From Bordetella sp. LUAb4 (GTDB lineage Bacteria > Pseudomonadota > Gammaproteobacteria > Burkholderiales > Burkholderiaceae_B), in the NCBI RefSeq assembly GCF_021325795.1, contig NZ_JAHPZX010000004.1:124001-188000 (forward strand): a stretch of 64,000 nt of DNA. Reading direction: 5' to 3'. Every line of letters starts with the position of its first letter. Positions within the stretch are counted from its first letter, which is position 1. The notes under the pieces were generated by a model, which was not told the origin of the DNA, ran no database searches, and saw only the letters and a program-made list of their open reading frames with translations. The translations under genes were made by a program, and so were the position numbers. Shown piece by piece: positions 9,611-17,037 of the stretch.

Positions 9611-9686
9611 GGGTTCGCCCCGCTGACGCGGGCGAACCCAAAAGGGGAGGGGTTTTTTGAATTCGCCCGCTGACGCGGGCGAATTC
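9611..9686. repeat. Pair of related palindromic units
   Basis: Two hairpin-forming units share the core TTCGCCC(C)GCTGACGCGGGCGAA. The first spans 9611-9639 (flanked GGG/CCC, with one extra C in the left arm). The second, 9659-9686, has perfect 12-base arms (GAATTCGCCCGC) around TGAC. They are separated by an A4-G-rich-T6 stretch. They lie downstream of egtB and upstream of the IclR gene, so they may terminate or protect the egtB transcript. They look like copies of a dispersed REP-like element, which a genome search would test. Confidence 0.6.
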
Positions 9687-9705
9687 GGTGGGACGGGCTA
9701 AACCG

Positions 9706-9740
9706 ACCCGACCCGACCCGACCCGACCCGACCCGACCCG
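9706..9740. repeat. Pentanucleotide microsatellite (ACCCG)7
   Basis: Seven perfect tandem copies of ACCCG, preceded by a degenerate AACCG copy, lie 62 bases beyond the egtB stop. No gene spans it, so slippage would not shift a reading frame. Together with the adjacent palindromes it fills the 304-base spacer 9498-9801, in which I see no gene. Confidence 0.9.
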
Positions 9741-9801
9741 TCTCGAAAGTCGGCGTCAAGGACGCAGCCCTTTACAGGAACGCCCTGAATGGGCGATGGC
9801 G

Positions 9802-11271
9802 TTAAATATCGCGGGCCAGGCGTAAGCCGGAGAATTGCCAGCGGGCGGCAGGGGGGAAGAAATTGCGGTAGGTCGGGCGGGTGTGGCCTTCGGGGGTGGC
9901 GATGCTGCCGCCGCGCAGGACCAATTGGCCGACCATGAATTTGCCGTTGTACTCGGCCGCCGCGCCGTTCAAGGGTTTGAAGCCTGGATAGGGATCGTAG
10001 GACGATCGGGTCCATTGCCAGACGTGGCGCGAACCCTGCAGAAAACCAGGTAGCAACGAGGCCGCTTCCCATTCGAATTCCGTCGGCAGGCGCGCGTCAG
10101 CCCAGGCGGCATAGGCAGCGGCTTCGTACAGGCTCAGTTGAGCCACCGGCTCGTGCGGATCGAGCGGGAGCAAGCCCCCCAGCCCGAAGACATGGTCGCC
10201 TTCCAGCCCGCGGGCTCGCAGGCGCGCGTCGCCGTCGAGCAGCCAATAGGCAGGTGCCTGCCATTCTTGAGCACGCACCGTGGCCCAGCCGTCCGACAGC
10301 CAAAACTCGGGGCGCTGGTAGCCACCATCCTCGATGAAGCAGGCGTACTCGCCGCAAGTGACAAGGCGGTTGGCAATCGCGTAGGGATGCAGATAAGCCG
10401 CATGGCGCGGCCGTTCGTTATCGAAGGCAAAACCAAGCGACGGATCCGCATGATGGCCCACTTCCACCATCCCGCCCGGATGACGCAACCATTGCAGCGC
10501 AATGCCCCCCGCAGGAGCAGAGCTCGAATGGGCGGTTGTTGAAGCGTCGGCGGCAGTACCGGCACCAGCACTGCGGGCGGCGCCAAGACCTGCACCCGCA
10601 CCCGCAGCCACGGTGCTGTCGGTACGGGCGCCACCGTCATCAGTACTCGCATGCCGTCCCACGCCCTCGGCGGAGCTGACGATAGTAAGCGCGCGCGGGG
10701 TGCCGGCCGGGCCCACCGCGCTCGTCACGCCCGGGGCGTTCAAGACGCCGGCCGAGCGATACGCGGGAAATAAAGGATTGCGCGAGAAGGCGTGCAGGAT
10801 ATCGGTCAGCAGTAATTCCTGGTGCTGCTGTTCGTGATGCAGGCCCAGCTCCAGCATGGGTGCGAGGGCAGCCAGCACATCGGTATCCGCCGAATCCAGC
10901 AGGGCGGCCATGCTTTCGTCCACATGGCGGCGATATGCCAATACCTGCTGCTGCGACGGGCGCGTGAGCATGCCGCGTTCGGGACGGGCATGGCGAGGTC
11001 CCAGGGCTTCGTAATAAGAATTGAAGAGGTAAGGGAAATGCTCGTCGAACAGCTTGTAGGCGGGATCGTGTTCGCGTAATACCAGTGTCTCGAAGAACCA
11101 GGTGGTGTGCGCCAGATGCCATTTCGTAGGACTCGCATCCGGCATGGATTGCACGCACTGGTCCTCCGGGGATAGCGGCTCGGCCAGGGCCAGGCTGTGT
11201 GCGCGTACGGCCTCATAGGCGGCGCGCAGCGTATCGCGCGAGGACGGCTGGGGAAGGCGGGATGAAGACAT
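9802..11271 (-). CDS. egtB: Ergothioneine biosynthesis protein EgtB (sulfoxide synthase)
   Basis: Non-heme iron sulfoxide synthase that oxidatively couples trimethylhistidine (hercynine) with a thiol (gamma-glutamylcysteine or cysteine). The N-terminal DinB_2-like domain has the iron ligands in WHLAHTTWFFE and HHEQQHQE, and the C-terminal formylglycine-generating-enzyme-like domain ends in LRGGSIATP...RPTYRNFFPPAARWQFSGLRLAR. Between the domains lies an Ala/Gly/Ser/Thr-rich, apparently disordered insertion of about 80 residues not usual for the family, making it 489 residues long. The methyltransferase gene egtD, often adjacent, is not in this window. Confidence 0.92.
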   Translation of the reverse strand: MSSSRLPQPSSRDTLRAAYEAVRAHSLALAEPLSPEDQCVQSMPDASPTKWHLAHTTWFFETLVLREHDPAYKLFDEHFPYLFNSYYEALGPRHARPERGMLTRPSQQQVLAYRRHVDESMAALLDSADTDVLAALAPMLELGLHHEQQHQELLLTDILHAFSRNPLFPAYRSAGVLNAPGVTSAVGPAGTPRALTIVSSAEGVGRHASTDDGGARTDSTVAAGAGAGLGAARSAGAGTAADASTTAHSSSAPAGGIALQWLRHPGGMVEVGHHADPSLGFAFDNERPRHAAYLHPYAIANRLVTCGEYACFIEDGGYQRPEFWLSDGWATVRAQEWQAPAYWLLDGDARLRARGLEGDHVFGLGGLLPLDPHEPVAQLSLYEAAAYAAWADARLPTEFEWEAASLLPGFLQGSRHVWQWTRSSYDPYPGFKPLNGAAAEYNGKFMVGQLVLRGGSIATPEGHTRPTYRNFFPPAARWQFSGLRLARDI

Positions 11272-11399
11272 CGGCGACGGAAACTCCTGGAATCAGTCTA
11301 TGCAGCCGTTACAGCAGGATGCGCGCATTGAAGAAGCGCAGCGTCTGCAAGTGGCGCGCCCGGCACTGACCACCAATGGCTGATACAACCCGTGTTGGT

Positions 11400-12215
11400 T
11401 CAAGGCAAGGGCCGTGTAAATTCTTCTATGTGTGTGTGCGCTTCCACTGAAGGGTTCATCGAAGCGTTCATCGAAGCGGCAACCGAAGCGGTGACTGCCA
11501 GCGGAACCGCCGCCACCCCGGCCGGCGGCATCGTCATCGCAACCGTGTCCAGGGCTGTCGCCAACAGTTGCGACACCCCGTCCACCAGCAGATAACTGCG
11601 ATCGGCCACATCCGCCGGAAAATCCGGATTCAGCTCCGTGAACAGAATGCTGTAGCCCATCGATTTCAGCGTCGTGACGATGCGACCCATGGCGCGTGCG
11701 GCGGGGCCCGGCAAATCGGCGCAGATCTGGTCGAACAGCAGCAGGTTGGCACCGCTGCGCAACACGCGCGCCAACGCCAGCATCTGTTGTTCCGCTTCAT
11801 CCAGATTCACGCCGGGCGTGGCACGAGCACGATGTAGCGCCGGAAACAGTTCATAGATGTCGGTCAAGGACAGCCCGCCGCCCAACACGCCTTCCAAGGG
11901 CAGCGGCAGCAACAGGTTCTCTTCGCACGTCATGCCGGAAACGATGTCGGGCCGGGCCGGGCAGGCCGCCACACCCAGATGGCTCACGGCGTAGGCATCC
12001 AAGCCGATCGATTCAACGCCATGGATCAAGACGGAACCCGTGCGCGCGGGATTGCTTCCCAACACCGCGTGCAAGGTGGCGGCGAGTTCAGCGGCGTGGC
12101 TGCCGAGCAACGCCACGGCTTCGCCGGTGCCCACGCTCAAGTTCACGCCACGCAGGACAGGGCTGCGGTTCTCGCTCGCCTGCAAACCGGTGATCTCCAG
12201 TGCGGGAAGCGTCAT
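11400..12215 (-). CDS. LivF-like ABC protein with degenerate ATPase motifs
   Basis: 271 residues that align along their length with branched-chain amino-acid ABC ATPases (LivF): LRGVNLSVGTGEAVALLG, SGMTCEENLLL, IYELFPAL and LADRSYLL-like elements are in order. Yet every catalytic motif is altered: Walker A reads GSHAAELAAT without the GK(S/T), the signature is LDEAEQQ instead of LSGGEQQ, Walker B is LLLFDQI without the catalytic Glu, and the H-loop position has ELN. It probably cannot hydrolyse ATP. The frame is intact over 0.8 kb, arguing for a maintained pseudo-ATPase. ATG 12215 is chosen because AAAAGGAG lies just upstream. No permease or receptor partner is adjacent. Confidence 0.78.
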   Translation of the reverse strand: MTLPALEITGLQASENRSPVLRGVNLSVGTGEAVALLGSHAAELAATLHAVLGSNPARTGSVLIHGVESIGLDAYAVSHLGVAACPARPDIVSGMTCEENLLLPLPLEGVLGGGLSLTDIYELFPALHRARATPGVNLDEAEQQMLALARVLRSGANLLLFDQICADLPGPAARAMGRIVTTLKSMGYSILFTELNPDFPADVADRSYLLVDGVSQLLATALDTVAMTMPPAGVAAVPLAVTASVAASMNASMNPSVEAHTHIEEFTRPLP

Positions 12216-12557
12216 GGCGGCTCCTTTTGGGAAAAGCGGCACCTTGGGTGGTATCTGGGGGAGCACCACCATTAGGCGTAAGACTTTGCAGCTTATGGGA
12301 AGTCGGCGTTGGCTACACCTAGGGATTTCGCCTGGGTTTGCAATGTTCTGTAGGCACCGCGCGTCAGGGTTGCAAGTGACTGTGAAATCAGTGTCAAAGC
12401 GTTGCTTGATCGACCCGCGGCGAAGTCTTTCGCGCCGTAGTGGGAAATCGCGCGTGCAAGCGGTGTTTTCCCACGCAATGTCGCGGCGCGCGGCGATAGG
12501 CTGGGGTCGCCTGCGTCTCTAGACTCTGCGCCATACCAATGACCCGTGGGAGTACCG
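12216..12557. other. Intergenic region between divergent genes
   Basis: About 340 bases between the LivF-like gene (minus) and the small plus-strand gene at 12558. It must hold promoters for both. Short open frames exist on each strand, but none has both a ribosome site and plausible composition. No strong repeat or hairpin was recognised. Confidence 0.5.
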
Positions 12558-12875
12558 ATGGTGATTCAAGCTTCTACCGCTGTTGCGCAGACGTTTTCAG
12601 ATGCGTACGGCATTGCTTCATCCCGAGCGCCGGATGTCGGTGCTCTCCTTGGTGGGCGTGGTCAGGGACTGGCCGTGGCGGTCGTGCAGGCAAATCCGGT
12701 AAGGCGTAGCGAGAACGCGCGGCAGGATGATCAACGCTTGACTGCATTGCGCGGCAGGTTGCCGGAGAAGTGCGCGCAGCTTGGCAAGGCGGCCGTGCCT
12801 TGCGCCTTGCTGCGTGCCGCGCCATCTCGTTCAGCGCGTGCCGTAAGCGGGGCGGACGGCACGGGAGGGGACTAG
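12558..12875 (+). CDS. Hypothetical small protein upstream of the effector-like gene
   Basis: Possible 105-residue protein starting MVIQASTAVAQTFSDAYG. GGGAG lies five bases before ATG 12558; a GTG at 12546 is in frame. The N-terminus is Ser/Thr/Ala-rich and the C-terminal half is Arg/Ala-rich, with no domain that I recognise. It ends 75 bases before the large effector-like gene, in the same direction, and could be a co-transcribed partner such as a chaperone or second secreted protein. It is equally possible that it is a chance open frame; codon-usage scoring would decide. Confidence 0.35.
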   Translation: MVIQASTAVAQTFSDAYGIASSRAPDVGALLGGRGQGLAVAVVQANPVRRSENARQDDQRLTALRGRLPEKCAQLGKAAVPCALLRAAPSRSARAVSGADGTGGD

Positions 12876-12950
12876 TCCAGACAGATTTCAGTTCAAGTAA
12901 TCATTTTCAAGTTGGCAATTTTTTTATTCAAGGATGAGATAGGTACAGAT

Positions 12951-14516
12951 ATGGCATTTGGCATCAATCGTAGCCAGAACCACGGCTCCGTAAGCATGAC
13001 CCAAACCGGCGCGGCGGATAAGCCAGGCGATATGGGCAAGCTGGGAACCCTGAAATTCGAGGTAAAAGGTGAGGGGGCGACGAAGGCGCGCGACCGGCTG
13101 CAAACGCTTTGGAACCGCGTCACCAGCGGCGTGAAGTCCATGCCTTCACGCATCGTCAGCTTTTTCACGGGCGGTGCGTCGCGTACCCATCCGGCGAAGT
13201 CCGGCGGCGATTTGAATTTCGAAGCGCAGTTCCGCCCGACAGCCGAGCACAGCTACGAGAATCTGCCATTTGCTGATAAGGGGAAAACGGACCAGGCACA
13301 GGGCGGTAAGCGAGAATACTCAAGGGACTCTGCCCTCTGGGATGTGGTGCCTGGTGATGTGTCGCTTTCGGATAGCTACCCGGAAGTGACGTTCCGTCCG
13401 CCTTCGCTTGCAAGCCGCGAAGGATCATCCGACCACACCTACGAGAATCTGCCATCTGCTGATGCACGGTCTTCGAATGCGCAGACGCGCCAGTCACTGA
13501 GTGACGCACAGCTTTCGCCCACGACTACGAGCGAGTCGTCGGATGGCGAATTGTCTTCGCCTACGAGTACCAGGAAGTCGTCGAGTGGCGAACTGTCTTC
13601 GCCCACGAACACGAGCGAGTCGTCGGATGAGGAATTGCCTGCGGCGCCGGTCCCCAAGCCACGGGGTGAACCGTTGTTCAGGAAGCCGGTTTCCCGATCC
13701 CGCACCATGAAGAGCAAGTCGACGATAGATGGTCGGACTGCAGGCGGCGACAAGAACCTACTGGAATTTCTCGGGGTGAAGGGCGAGAACACAGTGCTGC
13801 AAGGTAAGAATGCCGCACTGAAAGGCGAGAACGCCCAACTGAAGGAAGCATTAGCGCAGGCGAAGATGGCTCAGGCCAATGTCCCGCAGGGCGGCGGGGC
13901 TCCGCTCGCGCCTCCGCCACCGCCTGCCGCGTTGTTTGGGGGCCCACCCGCCCCACCGCCGCCGCCTGCCGCATTGTTTGGTGGTCCGGCCGCCCCTCCG
14001 CCTCCCCCGCCTGGATTGCTCGGGGCAACGCAAAAGTCTGGGAATGGGGCCGGGCGGTCCCTTGATGACGCTATAAAAAATGGCACTAATGGCCTCAAGC
14101 ACACTGAGCACGAGTCGAAGCCTGTGGAGGTGGATCAACAGACAGCGCATATCAGCGAATTGGCCAAGGCGGTTGCACTGAGAGCTAAGCAGCAGGCGGC
14201 CGCTAAAAATGTCGCTCCAGACGACAACGGTTCAACTTCCAGCAGCAGCCGTTCGAGCAGCGATGTTGATAGTCAGGCCGTTACCGCCCCTGTCTTGCGC
14301 AAGGTCACTACACGAGCACAGACCCCGGTCAGCGAGGACGATAGTCAGGCCGTTGCCGCCCCTGTCTTGCGCAAGGTCGCTGCACGACCACAGGCCGCGG
14401 TCAGCGCGGACACACGCACCAAGTCGACCATTCTGGCGATGGAAAAGTGGCGGGCGAAAGCTGATGCCGGTTCGGAGTCGGACGACAACGCTGAGTCCAG
14501 GCCGAGGTTGCCGTGA
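12951..14516 (+). CDS. Modular effector-like protein with YENLP repeats, coiled coil, polyproline and WH2-like segment
   Basis: Hypothetical protein of 521 residues; I know no named family for it. Visible in order: a Ser/Asn/Thr-rich N-terminus; a basic amphipathic stretch (about 44-72); two copies of a tyrosine motif, HSYENLPFAD (Y102) and HTYENLPSAD (Y164), matching the pYxN pattern read by Grb2-type SH2 domains; three Ser/Thr/Glu-rich repeats (about 188-228); PVPKPR (233-238), fitting the PxxxPR SH3 pattern; a coiled coil (about 269-308); polyproline with two APPPPPAALFGGP copies (about 320-357); a WH2-like RSLDDAIKNGTNGLK (369-383); two DSQAV-APVLRKV repeats; and an acidic Ser-rich tail. 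No signal peptide or membrane anchor is seen. Base composition looks less GC-rich than the flanks. ATG 12951 is chosen over an in-frame TTG at 12912. A type III-secreted effector acting on host signalling or actin is my inference. Confidence 0.8.
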   Translation: MAFGINRSQNHGSVSMTQTGAADKPGDMGKLGTLKFEVKGEGATKARDRLQTLWNRVTSGVKSMPSRIVSFFTGGASRTHPAKSGGDLNFEAQFRPTAEHSYENLPFADKGKTDQAQGGKREYSRDSALWDVVPGDVSLSDSYPEVTFRPPSLASREGSSDHTYENLPSADARSSNAQTRQSLSDAQLSPTTTSESSDGELSSPTSTRKSSSGELSSPTNTSESSDEELPAAPVPKPRGEPLFRKPVSRSRTMKSKSTIDGRTAGGDKNLLEFLGVKGENTVLQGKNAALKGENAQLKEALAQAKMAQANVPQGGGAPLAPPPPPAALFGGPPAPPPPPAALFGGPAAPPPPPPGLLGATQKSGNGAGRSLDDAIKNGTNGLKHTEHESKPVEVDQQTAHISELAKAVALRAKQQAAAKNVAPDDNGSTSSSSRSSSDVDSQAVTAPVLRKVTTRAQTPVSEDDSQAVAAPVLRKVAARPQAAVSADTRTKSTILAMEKWRAKADAGSESDDNAESRPRLP

Positions 14517-14650
14517 GCGTGATCGGTTAGAACCTCCTCACCACGGGGTTATCAGCTTATAAGGAACACGTCACCCCCGAAGGGTAGGGATTTTCCTGCC
14601 CTCGCATTAAGATTGACCCCCGTCATTTCTTAAGCTGTCGAGGACCTTAT

Positions 14651-15244
14651 ATGGGTAAGCACACCCGCAAAGCTGAACACCCCGTTTCCGAAATCTTCCT
14701 TGAACGCTGGTCGCCCCGCGCGTTCACGGGCGAGGAGATTCCGGAAGCCGCCTTGCTGACCATCCTCGAAGCCGCCCGGTGGGCGCCTTCGGCCTACAAC
14801 ATGCAGCCCTGGCGCTTCATCTATGCGCGCAAGGGCACGGCGCATTGGGATCGTCTGCTGGCGGTGCTCAATGAGTTCAACCAGAGCTGGGCGCGCAGCG
14901 CATCGGCGCTGATCGTGGTGGTGTCCGCTGAAAACGGTACCCCACCGGGCAAGGACCAGGCCGTGCCGAATGCCTCGCACAGCTTCGACACCGGCGCGGC
15001 GTGGGGCTTCCTGGCTTTGCAGGCCAGCCTGGAAGGATGGCAGGCGCACGGCATGGCCGGCATCGACCGTGACAAAGCGCGCGTCGATCTGGGCGTGCCG
15101 GCCGGCTACCGCATCGAGGCCGCCGTCGCCATCGGCAAGCCGGGCGACAAGAGCACGCTGCCCGAAGCCTTGCAGGCCCGCGAGGTCTACAGCCCGCGCC
15201 AGCCGCTGGCCAATATCGTGGCGGAAGGGCGCTTCAGCTTCTAA
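14651..15244 (+). CDS. Nitroreductase-family protein
   Basis: FMN-dependent NAD(P)H oxidoreductase-like protein of 197 residues. The family features are RWSPRAFTGEEIPEAALLTILEAARWAPSAYNMQPWRF near the N-terminus (FMN-phosphate-binding RWSPR, then the SAYNMQPWRF loop) and a C-terminal flavin-binding IGKPGD segment. ATG 14651 follows a GAGGA ribosome site. It is a monocistronic gene converging on the ABC operon at 15447. The physiological substrate cannot be read from the sequence. Confidence 0.88.
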   Translation: MGKHTRKAEHPVSEIFLERWSPRAFTGEEIPEAALLTILEAARWAPSAYNMQPWRFIYARKGTAHWDRLLAVLNEFNQSWARSASALIVVVSAENGTPPGKDQAVPNASHSFDTGAAWGFLALQASLEGWQAHGMAGIDRDKARVDLGVPAGYRIEAAVAIGKPGDKSTLPEALQAREVYSPRQPLANIVAEGRFSF

Positions 15245-15349
15245 GCTCGCAGGCACATTGCAACCGCAGTCGACTTGTGGATTCGCGGCGGGCGGTTACC
15301 GTGCGACTCGCGTCCGCCGGCATACTTCCACACGCAGCGCATCAAAGAA

Positions 15350-15378
15350 CGAAGGCCGCGTATATCGCGCGGCCTTCG
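15350..15378. terminator. Convergent terminator hairpin
   Basis: An 11-base-pair stem (CGAAGGCCGCG with its exact complement) around a TATATCG loop, between the convergent nitroreductase and ABC permease genes. There is no long T-run on either side, so bidirectional termination is likely but not certain. Confidence 0.55.
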
Positions 15379-15446
15379 CTCGTGACTACAACGGTGCGCC
15401 GCGCGACGCGGCATCAGCTACCCGCAGCGCCAAGCGGCATCACCCA

Positions 15447-16223
15447 TCACGCATCGCCCGAATGCGTCTTCTCCCAGAACACCACGCGCCGATGCAGCGC
15501 GCGCATCAGCAGCGACCCGGTCAAGCCGATCACGGCTAACAAGATGACGCCGGCGAACATCGTCGACAGGCTCATGCTGACCGACGCGGACGCGATCATA
15601 TAGCCCAGCCCTTGCTGCGCTGACAGGAACTCACCCACCACCGCGCCGATCAAGGCCAGCGACACGCCGATCTGCAAGCCGGAGAAAATATCCCCCGCCG
15701 CCGCCGGCAATTTCACGTGCAGCAGCAGATAGCTGCGCGAAGCCGAGAACGCGCGGCACGCATCCAGCAGATCGCGGTCGGTGCGGTTGATGCCGTTGAC
15801 CGTGTTGACGAACAGCGGGAAGAAACACACCAGCGCCACCAGCACCACCTTCGATGCCATGCCAAACCCGAACCACACCAGGATGATGGGTCCCAAGGCG
15901 ACTTTGGGCGTCGCCTGCAAGCCGATCAGGACCGGATAGCAGAAGCGTTCGAAGGTGCGCGACTCGGCCAGCAGCGCGCCCAGTATCACTGCCAGGATGC
16001 AGCCGATGGCATAGCCGGCGAAGGTCTCGCCCAAGGTAGTGCCGATATGCGGCCACAGCGTGCCGGTGGCAAACCCATCCACCAGCGCATGCCACACGCT
16101 GGCCGGCGTGGGCAGCAGGTAATCCGGGATCTTCAGCAGGATGATGGCGAAATGCCACGCCGCCACCAGCACGGCAAGGCTGATCAGCGGATAAAGGAAG
16201 TCGGTGAAATCAAGACGCTTCAT
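15447..16223 (-). CDS. ABC transporter permease, NitT/TauT (SsuC) family
   Basis: Inner-membrane permease of 258 residues with about six helices and the EAA-type loop (LLDACRAFSASRSYLLLHVKLPAA). ATG 16223 lies inside the ATPase gene, whose stop is at 16210, so the two overlap by 14 bases and translation is probably coupled; no separate ribosome site is apparent. It is the last gene of the receptor-hydrolase-ATPase-permease operon. Family members import sulfonates, nitrate, or aromatic acids such as phthalate; the substrate here is unknown. Confidence 0.9.
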   Translation of the reverse strand: MKRLDFTDFLYPLISLAVLVAAWHFAIILLKIPDYLLPTPASVWHALVDGFATGTLWPHIGTTLGETFAGYAIGCILAVILGALLAESRTFERFCYPVLIGLQATPKVALGPIILVWFGFGMASKVVLVALVCFFPLFVNTVNGINRTDRDLLDACRAFSASRSYLLLHVKLPAAAGDIFSGLQIGVSLALIGAVVGEFLSAQQGLGYMIASASVSMSLSTMFAGVILLAVIGLTGSLLMRALHRRVVFWEKTHSGDA

Positions 16224-17037
16224 GAGTGAAATGGCGGCGCAAGTGATGGCAGGCGGCATTGAAGGCCGCGTCGCCCAGGGTTTCGAGCGTGCGGGGACGC
16301 GGCAGCTCGGGGCGGTAGTCTTCGATGAAGCGGCCCGGGCGGGGCGACATCACCAGGATGCGATCCGCCAGGAAAACGGCTTCCGGAATGCTATGCGTGA
16401 TGAACAGCACCGACTTGCGCTGCTGGCTCCAGATGCGTTGCAGTTCCAGGGTCAGCGCTTCGCGAGTCAGTGCGTCGAGCGCGGCGAAAGGCTCGTCCAT
16501 CAACAGCACATCGGGATCGGGCAGCAACATGCGGGCGATGCCCACGCGTTGCTGCATGCCGCCTGACAGCTCGCCGGGATAGTTGTTTTCGAAACCGTTC
16601 AGACCGACCAGCTTGAGCAGCGCCGCCGCCCGTTCGCGTGCCGCCGGCATGGGCAGGCCCAGCGTCGTGGCGGGCAGCAGTACGTTGTCCAGCACGGTTT
16701 TCCAGGGCAGCAGCAGCGGTTTCTGGAACACCACGCCGGTGCGGCGGCTGGGCTTGAGCACGGGTGCGCCACCCAGCGTCAAGGTGCCCGTGGTGGGCGC
16801 CAGCAGGCCGGACGCCAGTTTCAGCAGCGTCGATTTGCCGCAGCCCGACGGTCCCAGCACCGCCACGAATTCACCTGAGTCGATATCCAGGTCTACCGGA
16901 CCCAGCGCGTGTATCGCGCCGCGGCGGGTCGGGTAGGTCAGGGTGACGTCGCGCAGGGTCAAGGACCCATGTCCCGCGGACGCCGCGCCGGGTGCGGTGC
17001 CGCCGGCAACGCTTTCTTGCGGTATTGCGACGCTCAT
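16210..17037 (-). CDS. ABC transporter ATP-binding protein, NitT/TauT (SsuB/TauB) family
   Basis: ATPase subunit of 275 residues with Walker A GPSGCGKST, Q-loop FQKPLLLPW, signature LSGGMQQR, Walker B LLMDEPFAALD and the H-loop THS. All catalytic residues are intact. The ATG at 17037 overlaps the stop of the hydrolase gene in an ATGA junction, and an upstream in-frame ATG at 17076 is less likely. It works with the permease at 15447 and the receptor at 18323. Confidence 0.92.
   Translation of the reverse strand: MSVAIPQESVAGGTAPGAASAGHGSLTLRDVTLTYPTRRGAIHALGPVDLDIDSGEFVAVLGPSGCGKSTLLKLASGLLAPTTGTLTLGGAPVLKPSRRTGVVFQKPLLLPWKTVLDNVLLPATTLGLPMPAARERAAALLKLVGLNGFENNYPGELSGGMQQRVGIARMLLPDPDVLLMDEPFAALDALTREALTLELQRIWSQQRKSVLFITHSIPEAVFLADRILVMSPRPGRFIEDYRPELPRPRTLETLGDAAFNAACHHLRRHFTHEAS

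Noticed and set aside
13879-14104. Gly/Pro-rich frames opposite or offset to the polyproline segment
   Set aside because: By-products of the CCN-rich repeat; only the main frame connects to coiled-coil and repeat modules with a proper start.
12951-14516. Formin or BimA-type autotransporter
   Set aside because: No FH2 domain, no signal peptide and no C-terminal beta-barrel; only the polyproline and a WH2-like segment resemble such proteins.
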